Source of the DNA: Deltaproteobacteria bacterium
GTDB taxonomy: Bacteria > Acidobacteriota > Thermoanaerobaculia > Multivoradales > JAHZIX01
Reading direction: 5' to 3'
Length of the DNA: 64,000 nucleotides
NCBI GenBank assembly: GCA_022601195.1
Contig: JAHZIX010000039.1
Location: forward strand, 62,001-126,000
In this document: one piece after another, positions 53,537 to 62,955 of the stretch
Numbering within the stretch: position 1 is the first letter of the stretch
Layout: every line of letters starts with the position of its first letter
The notes under the pieces: model-generated
Seen by the model: the letters and a program-made list of their open reading frames with translations, nothing else
Databases searched by the model: none
What the model was told of the DNA's origin: nothing
Position numbers and translations under genes: made by a program

Positions 53537-54678
53537 GAGGAACTCCCTTCCAAGAGCGATGCAGTGCGTTCGTTGATCACCTTTCCTTGGTGGGTCAACA
53601 GGGACCCGGCGACCACCTCGTCTTCCATGTCGATCTCTAACTTGCCTTCCTTGACCAGTAGCTTCACCAGAGCTCGCAAATTGCGCGCAAAGAGCACACT
53701 CGAATCTCGCGGCATACTGCTGGCGGGGAGGTTCGACGGGCCAAGGATCAGGACGTCGTTGTGGACCACTTCTTCATCCGCCTTGGAGAGCTCACAGTTG
53801 CCACCCTGAGCTACAGCCAAGTCGACGATTACTGACCCTGCAGGCATGCCCTCGACCATGTCCTTGCCGATCAGCTTGGGGGCTGGCCGACCTGGGATCA
53901 GGGCTGTGGTGATGGCAACATCCGCTACCGTAAGGCGTTTCTTGACGATTTCCCGCTGCTTGGCGAGAAACTCGGGAGTCATCTCCTTGGCGTATCCCCC
54001 CTTGCCTTCGCCGGATTCCTCGAGGGGGAGCTCGATGAACTTGCCTCCCAGGGATTCCACTTGCTCTTTGACCACCGGGCGGATGTCCGAGACCTCGACG
54101 ATTGCCCCCAGCCGTTTGGCGGTAGCGATGGCCTGAAGGCCGGCGACGCCGGCTCCCATGACGACCACCCGTGCTGGCTTGATGGTGCCAGCCGCAGTCA
54201 TCATCAGGGGAAAGTACTTCCCGAGTCGGGTGGCTGCCAGCAGCACCGCCTTGTAGCCGGCGATACTCGCCTGGGACGATAAGGCATCCATACTTTGGGC
54301 TCGGCTGATGCGCGGCACCAGCTCCATGGCCAAGGAAGTCACGTTGCCTTCGGCTAGGCTACGAGCTGCTTCGAGGTTGTCGTAAGGAGCGAGAAACCCG
54401 ATCACCACTGCATCGGTCCGCAAGGCGGCGACTTCGCTGGCTTCCGGCGGGTTGACCACCAGTACCAGGTCGGCTCGTCCTAGGGTGTCCGTTCGATCTG
54501 TGGCGATAGCAGCGCCTGCGCCCGAGTAGTCCAGATCCGAGAAGCTCGAGCGAAGGCCGGCACCTGCTTCTACGATGACCTCGAGGCCATCCTCGACGAA
54601 ATGCTTCACCGACTCCGGGGTCGCTGCGACCCGCGTTTCGCCCGCACGTCTCTCTTTGGGAATGAAGAGCTTGACCAT
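53533..54678 (-). CDS. pntAA: NAD(P) transhydrogenase NAD-binding subunit (PntA1)
   Basis: A 381-residue soluble subunit that binds NAD(H), related to alanine dehydrogenase. The start at 54678 (MVKLFIPKERRAGETRVAAT) is the usual N-terminus; the frame is open 12 codons further. The NAD site contains VVVMGAGVAGLQAIATAKRL, and RISRAQSMDALSSQA lies in the domain interface. It ends VINERTASLLEGSSS, four bases into the start of the next subunit. It is the first gene of the pnt operon and is divergent from the ECF sigma factor gene. Confidence 0.95.
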   Translation of the reverse strand: MVKLFIPKERRAGETRVAATPESVKHFVEDGLEVIVEAGAGLRSSFSDLDYSGAGAAIATDRTDTLGRADLVLVVNPPEASEVAALRTDAVVIGFLAPYDNLEAARSLAEGNVTSLAMELVPRISRAQSMDALSSQASIAGYKAVLLAATRLGKYFPLMMTAAGTIKPARVVVMGAGVAGLQAIATAKRLGAIVEVSDIRPVVKEQVESLGGKFIELPLEESGEGKGGYAKEMTPEFLAKQREIVKKRLTVADVAITTALIPGRPAPKLIGKDMVEGMPAGSVIVDLAVAQGGNCELSKADEEVVHNDVLILGPSNLPASSMPRDSSVLFARNLRALVKLLVKEGKLEIDMEDEVVAGSLLTHQGKVINERTASLLEGSSS

Positions 54679-54998
54679 GGGGTTCCAAATCTGGCGCGTT
54701 GCGCCGAATACCAATCCTCAGTTGTGTCTACGTCAAACGGGGCCGATCCTACTGAGGCTGTGAAGTAGATGCAAGGTTTCGCGGCAAGTTGAGCGGTGGG
54801 CTCATTTCTTCCCTCGAGGCGGACCCAGACTCGTCTGAAGGCAGGGGAGATGGAGCCCAAGGCCGGTCCTCGGCCTGCTGTTTAGATCGACGCGAGGAAA
54901 TCACCTGGGACCTGGTCTCCACGGTTTTGCCAAAGGCCCAAGAACCTCTCGAGCTAGCTGGTGGGTTGGGGTTGTGGGATGGTTGTAGACTCCCTGCG

Positions 54999-55586
54999 GT
55001 GCCAAAGCAAAGAGATGGTTACTTTCCGGATCAGGAGATCACGAGTCTGCTGGCGAAGTGGCGGGATGGGGAGGGCGGCGATGCGCTCTTCGAAGCTGTC
55101 TATGGAGAGCTTCGTCGGCGGGCCAAGTCCTTCTTGCGCGGCGAACGCGTCGGTCACACGCTACAGACTGGGGCTCTGGTTCACGAAGTGTATTTGAGGC
55201 TTGTCGAGCAGCGCCATCTCCCGTGGGCGAATCGCTCCCATTTCTTCGCTTTGGCGGCTCGCATGATGCGGCGCATTCTGGTGGACCATGCTCGTGGCCA
55301 CCGTAGTGCGGGACGGGGTGGTGGACGGGTCCGGGTTCCCATCGAAGAAGCGCCAACGCTGGCAGTAGAAAAGTGCTCGGAATATCTGCTCGTCCATGAG
55401 GCTCTGAGGTCCCTTCAAACCAGCAATCCAGATTTGGCCCAACTCGTCGAGCTTCGCTACTTCGGAGGGCTTACCAGCTCGGAGATAGGAGAAGTGCTGG
55501 GGATCTCGGTGCCCACCGTGACTCGACGCTGGCAGCTAGCCCGCGCGTGGTTGTTTCGGGAGCTGAATGGAGAAGAGGACGGATGA
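54999..55586 (+). CDS. ECF-type RNA polymerase sigma factor
   Basis: Sigma-70 family protein of about 195 residues. Region 2 reads LFEAVYGELRRRAKSFLRGE and LVHEVYLRLVEQ, with FFALAARMMRRILVDHARGH typical of the ECF subgroup abundant in Acidobacteria and Planctomycetes. Region 4 is VELRYFGGLTSSEIGEVLG plus VTRRWQLARAWLFRE. The open frame begins with TTG at 54789, but the proline- and cysteine-rich first 70 residues are atypical; GTG at 54999 (PKQRDGYFPDQEITSLL) is chosen. No anti-sigma factor follows. Instead the stop overlaps a serine/threonine kinase start (ATGA), so the sigma factor is probably controlled by phosphorylation. Confidence 0.88.
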   Translation: MPKQRDGYFPDQEITSLLAKWRDGEGGDALFEAVYGELRRRAKSFLRGERVGHTLQTGALVHEVYLRLVEQRHLPWANRSHFFALAARMMRRILVDHARGHRSAGRGGGRVRVPIEEAPTLAVEKCSEYLLVHEALRSLQTSNPDLAQLVELRYFGGLTSSEIGEVLGISVPTVTRRWQLARAWLFRELNGEEDG

Positions 55587-58423
55587 AGGCCGAGCTCTGG
55601 TCTTTGGTCGAAGATCTCTTCGCCTCTGCTGCGGGCCTTCCCGAAGACGAGCGGAAGGTCTTTCTCGACCAAGCCTGTGAGGGTCACCCAACCCTTCGGA
55701 AAGAAGTCGAGTCGTTGCTGACCGCCCAGATCCGAGCCGGTTCCGATCCGGACTTCCTCGAAACGGGTGCCGGTCTTGCAGCTGCGGAGAATCTACCTGA
55801 GTTCTTGGAGAGCGATCAGCTGGGGAGCTATCGCATCCTGTCGAGAGTCGGTCAGGGCGGAATGAGTACCGTCTACCTGGCTGTTCGGGGCGACGGAGAG
55901 TACCAGAAGCGCGTCGCCATCAAGGTCCCGCGGCCCGAGTTTTCCAGCTTCGATGCGCTGAGACGGCTGCGCACCGAACGGCAGATTCTCGCCGGGTTGG
56001 ATCATCCCCATATCGCCCAATTTCTCGATGGTGGTTCCACCTCCCAGGGCCGGCCTTACTTCGTCATGGAATTCATCGAGGGAGAGACGATCGATGTCTA
56101 TTGTGACCGCCGCCGGCTGTCCCTCGAGGCGCGGCTCGACCTGTTTCGAAAGGTCTGCTTCGCCGTTCACTATGCCCATCAAAACCTGGTGATCCACCGT
56201 GATCTCAAACCGGGCAACGTTCTCGTGGCGACGGAGGGGACTCCGAAGCTGGTGGATTTCGGCATCGCTAAGCTGCTTCGCCCGGAGCTCTTCCCAGGGC
56301 ACCTGGAAGTCACTGCACCCTGGGTGCGTCATTTGACCCCGGACTACGCTAGCCCAGAGCAGCTGGAAGGGAGGACGGTGACCACGGCCACCGATATCTA
56401 CTCCTTGGGGGTCTTGCTGTTTCAGCTCCTCACTGGATCCCTGCCTTTCGATCGAAGCCAGGAGGCGAGAAGCGAAGCCGATCCTCTCGGTACTCATGAA
56501 GAGGCCCCCTTGCCCAGTGCAGTGGTGATTCGGTCCAATGCTGAACAAGAGGAGAGCAAGTTCGACGATGCCGATCAAAGGGCAAAGCGACGGGCCAGCG
56601 ATCCTAAGACACTCGGCCGGCGACTCCAAGGAGACCTCGACACGATTGTGGCTATGGCTTTGCGCTACGAGCCGCAGCGCCGCTACGACTCCGCGGAGCA
56701 GTTTGCCGCCGACATCGAACGATACCTAACCGGCCTTCCGGTTCTGGCTCGCCCTGCGACAGCCCGCTATCGCCTCGGTAAATTCGTGCGCCGCCACCGG
56801 TGGGCGGTACTAACCGGGGTCCTTTCTTTCCTCCTGCTTGCTGTCTCTACCGGATTGCTGGCGATTCAATCCGCCAAAATCTCCCGGGAGCGCGATAGGG
56901 CTGCCCTCGAGCGGGATAGGGCCCGACAGCTGACCAAGACGATGGATGCGCTCTTTTGGGATGCGGGGCCGGATGGTGATGACGGCCGAGCCATGACTTC
57001 TCAGCAGCTTCTCGATCGCGCCTTGGAGCGTCTGGAGGGTGAGCTGCCGGGCCAGCCCGAGATTCAGGCGTCCATGTTGGAGACCATTGGCACGGCCTAT
57101 GCCGGCCTAGGTTTCTACGACCAGGCCGCTTCGGCTCTGGGAAGGAGCCTGGATTTACGGCTGCAATCGCCCGAAGGGGCTGCTGCAGTGGCTCAGAGCC
57201 AGGTTGCTCTGGGCCGTCTCTACTGGCACCAAGGTCGCTTCCAGGAGGCAGAGGAGCACCTGCATCGCGCCTTGAGCCAGCAACAGGGAGATTCTGACTC
57301 TGCGAAGGCTGCTGCCGCCGAAGCCCATAATGAGCTGGGGAACTTGCTCACCGATCTCGAACGTTTCGAGGAAGCGGAATCCGAGCTTTTGCAGTCTCTC
57401 GATCTGACTCGAAAAGCCCAAGGCAGGGACCATTCAGATGTCGCCAGAGTGCATAACAACCTGGCGGTGGTCTATACCTACACCGGGCGGTATGACCTCG
57501 CCGTACAGAGCCTTCGGGAGTCTCTGAGGGTGAAACAATCGATCTTTGGAGCCGAACACCGAAGCGTTGCCGCCAGTTGGTTCAACTTGGGGCAAGTCCT
57601 GCGCTATCAGGGAAAATTGGAGGAAGCGGAAGAGACCCTTCAACGATCTTTGGAGTCACGGCGCCGTATTCTCGGGCCCGACCATCCTGAGGTGGCCTTT
57701 TCCTTGGGGGGCTTGGCTGCCCTGGCGAGAGAACGGGGAGACTTGAAAAGGGCATTCGAGCTAATTTTCGAGAGCCTCGGGGTGCTGCGCCGGAGCCTCG
57801 GCGAGAAACATGCGGATGTAGGCCGTACTCTCAACAACCTTGGCACCCTCTCCATCTCATTGGGCCGGCCGGACGAGGCCGAGGGATTTCTACAACAAGC
57901 CTTGGCGATTCAAGTAGAGGCATTCGGAGAGGAGCACCCCCAAGTCGCTCGAAGTCTCAATAACCTTGCCTTGGCCTATCGCGAAGTCGGGCGTTCTGAG
58001 GAAGCGGAAGAACACTTCCGGCGCTCCCTTGCCATGCGCCGGAAGCTGCTCGGTTCCGAAGACCCGGTTGTCGGTCATTCTTTGGTAGGGCTGGCAGCGC
58101 TGCTCAGCGACCGGGGTCGCCTCGAGGAGGCTGAGACTCTTTTGTTGGAGGCTGTTGAGCTATGGGGAGAAGCTCTACCCTCAGGGGATCTACGCCTTGC
58201 CGAGGCGGAGAGCCTGCTCGGTGACTGCCACGCTCGATCGGGACGTTTTGCTGCGGCGGAGCCTCTCTTGCTTTCGGCCTTTCGAGACTTTGATGAGGCC
58301 ACGCCAGTTCCCGATAAGAAGTGGCGCCAAGCCCTCGAGCGGCTGGTCCGTTTCTACCAAGCATCTGGCGATCTTGCGGCTGCGGAGAGGTACCAGGCTC
58401 GAATGGAGAGGAGCCTTCCTTAG
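55583..58423 (+). CDS. Membrane serine/threonine protein kinase with TPR domain
   Basis: A 946-residue protein. A short N-terminal zone of about 80 residues precedes a PknB-type kinase: G-loop GQGGMSTVYLA, lysine in VAIKVPRPEF, HRDLKPGNVLVA, DFGIAKLL and the APE-like DYASPEQLEG. All catalytic residues are present. One membrane segment follows (WAVLTGVLSFLLLAVSTGLLA, about 405-430), so the kinase is cytoplasmic and the rest external. The remainder is eleven or more TPR units of the kinesin-light-chain type (VHNNLAVVYTYTGRYDLA, SLNNLALAYREVGRSEEA). It starts inside the sigma factor stop (ATG at 55583). The TPR part probably senses envelope partners and signals to the sigma factor. Confidence 0.93.
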   Translation: MKAELWSLVEDLFASAAGLPEDERKVFLDQACEGHPTLRKEVESLLTAQIRAGSDPDFLETGAGLAAAENLPEFLESDQLGSYRILSRVGQGGMSTVYLAVRGDGEYQKRVAIKVPRPEFSSFDALRRLRTERQILAGLDHPHIAQFLDGGSTSQGRPYFVMEFIEGETIDVYCDRRRLSLEARLDLFRKVCFAVHYAHQNLVIHRDLKPGNVLVATEGTPKLVDFGIAKLLRPELFPGHLEVTAPWVRHLTPDYASPEQLEGRTVTTATDIYSLGVLLFQLLTGSLPFDRSQEARSEADPLGTHEEAPLPSAVVIRSNAEQEESKFDDADQRAKRRASDPKTLGRRLQGDLDTIVAMALRYEPQRRYDSAEQFAADIERYLTGLPVLARPATARYRLGKFVRRHRWAVLTGVLSFLLLAVSTGLLAIQSAKISRERDRAALERDRARQLTKTMDALFWDAGPDGDDGRAMTSQQLLDRALERLEGELPGQPEIQASMLETIGTAYAGLGFYDQAASALGRSLDLRLQSPEGAAAVAQSQVALGRLYWHQGRFQEAEEHLHRALSQQQGDSDSAKAAAAEAHNELGNLLTDLERFEEAESELLQSLDLTRKAQGRDHSDVARVHNNLAVVYTYTGRYDLAVQSLRESLRVKQSIFGAEHRSVAASWFNLGQVLRYQGKLEEAEETLQRSLESRRRILGPDHPEVAFSLGGLAALARERGDLKRAFELIFESLGVLRRSLGEKHADVGRTLNNLGTLSISLGRPDEAEGFLQQALAIQVEAFGEEHPQVARSLNNLALAYREVGRSEEAEEHFRRSLAMRRKLLGSEDPVVGHSLVGLAALLSDRGRLEEAETLLLEAVELWGEALPSGDLRLAEAESLLGDCHARSGRFAAAEPLLLSAFRDFDEATPVPDKKWRQALERLVRFYQASGDLAAAERYQARMERSLP

Positions 58424-58479
58424 CTCCGCCTGTGACCCCTGGCTCCGCCTGTGACCCCTGATCCCTGACCCCTGACCCT
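58423..58479. repeat. 19-bp tandem repeat x2 followed by CCCTGA repeats
   Basis: GCTCCGCCTGTGACCCCTG occurs twice without a gap (58423-58441, 58442-58460), then ATCCCTGACCCCTGACCCT continues a CCCTGA-like array. The repeat starts at the last base of the kinase stop codon. Confidence 0.75.
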
Positions 58480-58743
58480 AACGCCTCGCAGGAACCCAGT
58501 AGAAAAGCTGGTTCTATGGCGAGCCCCATTCAGACAATTTTCTTTTTCTCCTTTTTTCTGATCAGTTTCGTCGCCGGATTCCGCGTGTCCTCCCGAACCG
58601 CTCCTCGGAGTGAGGTTTTCAGCATCGATCTCGGGGGCAGGAGCCCGCCAATGGCGGTTCTCTAGATGTCTTGCGGCAGGCCGTAGCCAGCCTTTCTCAG
58701 GTCCCCCTTTATCCAACGGCCAGGAATCGAAGGAGCTGTTTTC
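58480..58743. other. Intergenic region without a supported gene
   Basis: Between the kinase-associated repeat and the next small frame. No RNA or promoter signal was recognised. Confidence 0.4.
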
Positions 58744-59022
58744 ATGACAAGGCCATCATCGATGTCCGAAGGCACCCTCTACGCGAATCGCTTCCAAGGT
58801 GTTCCCAATGGGGAGGTGCGCATCAGCGGGACGGGAAAACTGGTTCTGGAAGGGATCGATCCCGGTGCCTACCCCCTCTCCCCTTTTGACCAATTCTATT
58901 CCCAAACAGGAGTCGTCGCCGATTGCCTTGGGGGTTCTATCGAGGTCCAATTCGGTGTGCCAGTCGGTCAAACAACGGTGAAGGCAAATTGCCCGGTGAC
59001 GTCGTCCGGACTTCGAGTTTGA
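58744..59022 (+). CDS. Hypothetical small protein, 92 aa
   Basis: ATG 58744 to TGA 59022. The sequence has alternating beta-like segments (GEVRISGTGKLVLEG, GGSIEVQFGVPVGQTTVK) and two cysteines (VADCLGG, KANCPV), consistent with a small beta-sandwich or secreted-type domain. No signal peptide is evident. No ribosome site of note is seen, though GGAGC lies about 15 bases upstream. It is not recognised. Confidence 0.5.
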   Translation: MTRPSSMSEGTLYANRFQGVPNGEVRISGTGKLVLEGIDPGAYPLSPFDQFYSQTGVVADCLGGSIEVQFGVPVGQTTVKANCPVTSSGLRV

Positions 59023-59028
59023 CTGGAT

Positions 59029-59274
59029 GTGGACACTCAAAACGAGATCGATGATCCCATCGGTATCGGTCGCTTTTTAGCTCTCGCCAGTGCCAGCAAC
59101 CTTAGCCAATACATCTCTTTTCTTGGGAGCCCGATGCGGTGCGGGCTCTCTATTGGGTCTACCTCGTTTTCTGCACCGGACACTCACGTCGTCGGCGCTG
59201 GGTCGCCGATGTCTACACAAATTGCCTTGGAGATGACCCACGTCGAAAGGGAAATCGATCAGTGCGTTTGGTGA
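59029..59274 (+). CDS. Possible small protein, 81 aa (low support)
   Basis: A GTG-initiated frame directly after the preceding one, in the same phase and separated from it by only two codons. It contains FLALASASNLSQYISFLGSP and two cysteines. It ends about 30 bases before the start of the fibronectin protein. It could be a small gene or a remnant. No family or ribosome site supports it. Confidence 0.25.
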   Translation: MDTQNEIDDPIGIGRFLALASASNLSQYISFLGSPMRCGLSIGSTSFSAPDTHVVGAGSPMSTQIALEMTHVEREIDQCVW

Positions 59275-59305
59275 GTACGAAGCTCACCGGAGAAAGGACT
59301 TGAGA

Positions 59306-61312
59306 ATGCATTTAGCAAAAGCCTTAGTTGTCGGAGTTTGTCTCTCGATGTTGGCGATAGCGGTCGCCCCGTCTCCCTTGACGGCTGCCATCTCTAGCCA
59401 TCGAACCTATCTAGATTGTGCTGAATATTGGTTGGACTGTCCGGGTTGTTCGGAGTATTCGAATCTCAATCTGGGTACTCCTTCGTTTCCGGCAAGATCC
59501 GGTCCCCTCGATAACTTCGCTCGGGCGACCCAGAGCAGCAGCCTTTTGCTGCCGGAATCCAACGTCAGGGCTCACCAAGTGTGTACCCCGGGTGGGGAGG
59601 ATGATCTTCCTGATTCTCATGAAGGGCGATTGCTGAGCCTGGCCAGGATGCTGGGGAATACTCGGGTGACCTTGGCGAACTACTCGGTTACCGGGTACCA
59701 ATCGCTCTGGGACGGGGCGATGTTCGTCAGCCCAGGGGCCTCTCTCACCTTCTCGGGCAGGGTGACCGCTGACTGGCTGCGAAATAGCACAGTGTTTCGG
59801 ATCGCAGGCAAGGACTATCAGACGGTTGGAATGGGCGAAGCCAATGCCTTGCTCGATAGGGAGAGTCGGCCTTTGCCAACCAGCCTCGGCCACTTTCGTC
59901 CTGCGGTCAGCAATCCCTGTCCAGTTTTTGAGGGCTCCATCTCCGGCAACTTTTCTACTTCGATTCGTACCGAGACTTCCTTTGATTCTTTTCTCCAGGG
60001 AGAGAAGTTTCGGTTTCAGGCCTCGGCACAGATCGGCGAGCTCTTTCTCGATAACGTCGAAGCCTGTGGCACTGGCCCTGGGGGGCAAAGCATCTGGGAT
60101 ACCGAAGAGATTCCCTATACGTTTTTTCGGAAATCCGGCGGATATGCTGGCTTGAGCCTGGATGGTCATCTTCATTCCTCTGGGCAAACGGTGTCGATTC
60201 CATCCGGTGGGCATCAAATCTCTTTGCTGGGAGGTGCTCCTAGCTCCCTGTTCGTAAAGCAACCGGGCGGACAATATTTCGATCGTCAATCGGCCTCGCC
60301 CGCCTCGAGTCACTCCATTACCGTGCCCTTGGGAGGCACGATACGCATCGTTCTGGCCACCGATACAAACACGGTCGCCAGGCTGAGTCTCACCGGGGTG
60401 GCAGCGAGTCGGCCTTCAGTGCCGAGAAACTTTGGAGTGGTGGCGGGGGACCGCTCCCTCACCATGACGTGGACCCCGCCGGATCAAGATGGCGGCAGTC
60501 CCATCCAGGAATACCAAGCCTGCCTGCGGTCCATCGACTTGGACACCTGCTGGACTGTGTCAGGAGGCGCCAGCGCTCGTTCCTTTACTCGGTCCGGTCT
60601 CACCAACGGCACGACCTACTACGCTTCTGTGGTGGCGAGAAACGCGGTGGGTTTTGGGTCGCCGACTCTGGAGCAGTCCGCCACCCCCAGTGGCGGCGGT
60701 TGCACCAGCGCCCCAGGTTTGGCTCAGAGCGTGACCACTGTCCCGGGAAACAGCAGCGTAACCCTGTCCTGGAATCCCCCTGCCGCTCCCTGTGGCTCCA
60801 CGGTGACGAAGTACACCTATGCCTACTCCATAGCGGGAAGCAGCAGCTGGACCTATCGGTCGACCAGCAATGGTTCGACGCGAAGTGTCGGGATCAGCGG
60901 TTTGATCCAGGGCACCAGCTACGAGTTCAAAGTCCGTGCGTCGAATAGCCATGGTCACTCGGGCTGGACACCTATCGTCATCGGCACGCCGGGAGGCGGG
61001 GGCGGCAGCGAGTGCACCAGCGCTCCAGGGCTGGCAGGAAGCGTGACCACTGTGCCAGGCAGCGGAAACGTGACCTTGTCTTGGAATCCCCCTGCCGCTC
61101 CCTGTGGCTCCACGGTGACGAAATACACTTATGCCTACTCCGTTGCCGGGGTCAACAGCTGGACCTATCGGTCGACCCCTAACGGCTCGACCAGGAGTGT
61201 CGGGATCAGTGGTCTCAGCAATGGCACCAGCTACCGGTTCAAGGTGCGGGCGACGAATGGCCACGGTCACTCGGGCTGGACCCCGGTGGTCTTCGAAACC
61301 CCGGGAAGTTAG
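59306..61312 (+). CDS. Secreted fibronectin type III repeat protein
   Basis: A 668-residue exported protein from ATG 59306 (AGAAAGGA upstream) with signal ALVVGVCLSMLAIAVAPSPL. Residues about 30-365 form an unrecognised beta-rich domain with several cysteines (YLDCAEYWLDCPGCSEY at the start). Three fibronectin III domains follow, beginning PSVPRNFGVVAGDRSLTMTW, TSAPGLAQSVTTVPGNSSVT and TSAPGLAGSVTTVPGSGNVT, joined by glycine-rich linkers. The last two are almost identical, the result of a 312-bp tandem duplication. The likely role is extracellular adhesion or carbohydrate binding. No catalytic motif is seen. Confidence 0.85.
   Translation: MHLAKALVVGVCLSMLAIAVAPSPLTAAISSHRTYLDCAEYWLDCPGCSEYSNLNLGTPSFPARSGPLDNFARATQSSSLLLPESNVRAHQVCTPGGEDDLPDSHEGRLLSLARMLGNTRVTLANYSVTGYQSLWDGAMFVSPGASLTFSGRVTADWLRNSTVFRIAGKDYQTVGMGEANALLDRESRPLPTSLGHFRPAVSNPCPVFEGSISGNFSTSIRTETSFDSFLQGEKFRFQASAQIGELFLDNVEACGTGPGGQSIWDTEEIPYTFFRKSGGYAGLSLDGHLHSSGQTVSIPSGGHQISLLGGAPSSLFVKQPGGQYFDRQSASPASSHSITVPLGGTIRIVLATDTNTVARLSLTGVAASRPSVPRNFGVVAGDRSLTMTWTPPDQDGGSPIQEYQACLRSIDLDTCWTVSGGASARSFTRSGLTNGTTYYASVVARNAVGFGSPTLEQSATPSGGGCTSAPGLAQSVTTVPGNSSVTLSWNPPAAPCGSTVTKYTYAYSIAGSSSWTYRSTSNGSTRSVGISGLIQGTSYEFKVRASNSHGHSGWTPIVIGTPGGGGGSECTSAPGLAGSVTTVPGSGNVTLSWNPPAAPCGSTVTKYTYAYSVAGVNSWTYRSTPNGSTRSVGISGLSNGTSYRFKVRATNGHGHSGWTPVVFETPGS
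60701..61312 (+). repeat. 312-bp tandem duplication of one fibronectin III domain
   Basis: TGCACCAGCG begins unit 1 at 60701 and unit 2 starts at 61013, giving a 312-bp period. Long identical runs (for example CCCCCTGCCGCTCCCTGTGG in both) show recent duplication or gene conversion. Confidence 0.85.
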
Positions 61313-61338
61313 GGGGTCGATTCGGGATCTGCCGGGAC

Positions 61339-61366
61339 GCCCTTGCTCCCGGCACGACGCAAGGGC
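61339..61366 (+). terminator. Hairpin after the fibronectin gene
   Basis: GCCCTTGC (61339-61346) and GCAAGGGC (61359-61366), perfect 8-bp stem with a 12-base loop, 27 bases after the stop. No T-tract. Confidence 0.45.
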
Positions 61367-61573
61367 TTGACGCCAGGATTTCCTGTCTTGGGGCGTGGGA
61401 CGCACGATCTGCGTGCCACTCGCCGGTAGAGCCCTTTGCTCGCTCCTCGTCGGCCTCGGTTGACCGTTCTTTGGAATGGCGGGGCCGGCCAGGGGGTTGG
61501 GAAGGGAGAGTCCCTGGAGAAGCTGTTTTGGCGCGAGGTCTCTGAGGAAGATGTCCGCTCGTTCAGAACGGCC

Positions 61574-61579
61574 TATAAT
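61574..61579 (+). promoter_or_regulatory. TATAAT -10 box upstream of the asparagine-synthetase-like gene
   Basis: An exact TATAAT lies 54 bases before the ATG at 61633. The -35 region (about 61551) matches poorly, so this is a possible promoter only. Confidence 0.35.
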
Positions 61580-61632
61580 CCCCCCCGGAACTGCTAGCCA
61601 AAACCATCGAACCCCACCTCGAGGAGTCATCC

Positions 61633-62955
61633 ATGGACCAATCCCTTCACCGAGTCGTCGATTTGGTTTCTCCGTCAAGCCAAGACATTCTCAATCTAGG
61701 CGTAGAAGAAGCCCGGCAGTTGTTATTAGCGGAGGATTCTGCTGCTACCGGTCGGATCGAGGGGTCGTTCGCATTGGTGGCCCGTCAAGGGGAGAAGGTT
61801 TGCTTGGCCCGGAGTCTGGATCGACCCTTGCGTTATTTTTTGGCTAAGGAGGTATCCGGTCCGCTCCTCGTTGTTGCGGAGCGCATCGACGAGATCGAAG
61901 AGTTCTTGAAGCAGGAAGGCTATGGTGATCAATTCCACCCTTCCTATACCCGCATGGCGCCGGCTCATCACGTGACTCATTTACGACTCATCGGCTGTCC
62001 GGACCCGAACCCTGTCTATCGTCGTTTCTTCGACCCTCCCCGGGCCACCTCCCCGGCGGATCTGGAGGTTATCGGTGAGCGTTACGTAGGAGCTCTCTAC
62101 GGGGAGATCCGAGATTGGGTCGAGAACGTTCCGCAGGGAGAGCCCTTGGGGGTGATGTTCTCCGGTGGGCTGGATAGCGGAGCCGTCTTGTTGTGCCTGT
62201 TCCGAGCTCTCTTGGACCTGGGCCAAAGCCCGTCTCGTCTCAAAGCGTTCACGCTGGCGGTGGACGGGGGTGGGGCCGATGCGGCGCAGGCGCGGGAATT
62301 CTTGAAGCGAGTCGAGCTAGAAATGCTGGGAGAGGAAGTCGTCGTGGCGGCTCGGGAGCTGGATCCCTTAGAAGCAGTCGCCGTGATCGAAGACTACAAG
62401 CCCCTGGACGTCGAATGCGCCACGATGGTGATGGCTCTGGCGAGAGCGCTTCGCCATCGCTACCCGGAGTGGAAGTATCTGGTGGACGGTGATGGAGGGG
62501 ATGAGAACTTGAAGGACTATCCCATCGAGGAAAACCCCGAGCTCACCATTCGCAGCGTGGTAGGTAATTCCATGCTCTATCAGGAAGGATGGGGGGTGGG
62601 AGCCATCAAGCACTCCCAGACCTTTAGCGGTGGGCTAAGCCGCGGTTGTGTTCGGGGTTACGCTCCTCTGGCGCGCTATGGTTTTCGGACCTTTAGCCCC
62701 AACACTCGGCCCCGGGTGATCGCCGAAGCCGAGGCGATTCCCTTCGCCGAGTTGACCCAGGGCTCCCACGAGCGTCTCTATGCTCTGAAAGGAGAAGTGC
62801 TGCGGCGCGGAGTGATGGCCCACACCGGCTTTGAGCTGCCGGTTTTCGAGAAGCGGCGTTTTCAGCACGGCGCGGCTTCGGGAGGGGTTTTAGCGGAGCG
62901 CTTCGCTGACTCACCGGAGACCTACCGCGACCACTTCTTTCGGCTTTTCACTTGA
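61633..62955 (+). CDS. Asparagine-synthetase-like enzyme lacking the glutaminase cysteine
   Basis: A 440-residue protein. The C-terminal synthetase domain has the ATP pyrophosphatase P-loop SGGLDSG at 177-183, VDGDGGDEN around 290 and conserved DVECATMVMALARAL. The N-terminal domain (1-140) has the remains of a class II glutaminase fold (EGSFALVARQGEKVCLARS, RPLRYFLA), but residue 2 is Asp (MDQSL), so the catalytic Cys2 is missing. It cannot hydrolyse glutamine and should use another amine, as in beta-lactam synthetases and similar amide-forming enzymes. GAGGAG precedes the ATG. A radical SAM gene overlaps its stop, suggesting a shared pathway. Confidence 0.85.
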   Translation: MDQSLHRVVDLVSPSSQDILNLGVEEARQLLLAEDSAATGRIEGSFALVARQGEKVCLARSLDRPLRYFLAKEVSGPLLVVAERIDEIEEFLKQEGYGDQFHPSYTRMAPAHHVTHLRLIGCPDPNPVYRRFFDPPRATSPADLEVIGERYVGALYGEIRDWVENVPQGEPLGVMFSGGLDSGAVLLCLFRALLDLGQSPSRLKAFTLAVDGGGADAAQAREFLKRVELEMLGEEVVVAARELDPLEAVAVIEDYKPLDVECATMVMALARALRHRYPEWKYLVDGDGGDENLKDYPIEENPELTIRSVVGNSMLYQEGWGVGAIKHSQTFSGGLSRGCVRGYAPLARYGFRTFSPNTRPRVIAEAEAIPFAELTQGSHERLYALKGEVLRRGVMAHTGFELPVFEKRRFQHGAASGGVLAERFADSPETYRDHFFRLFT

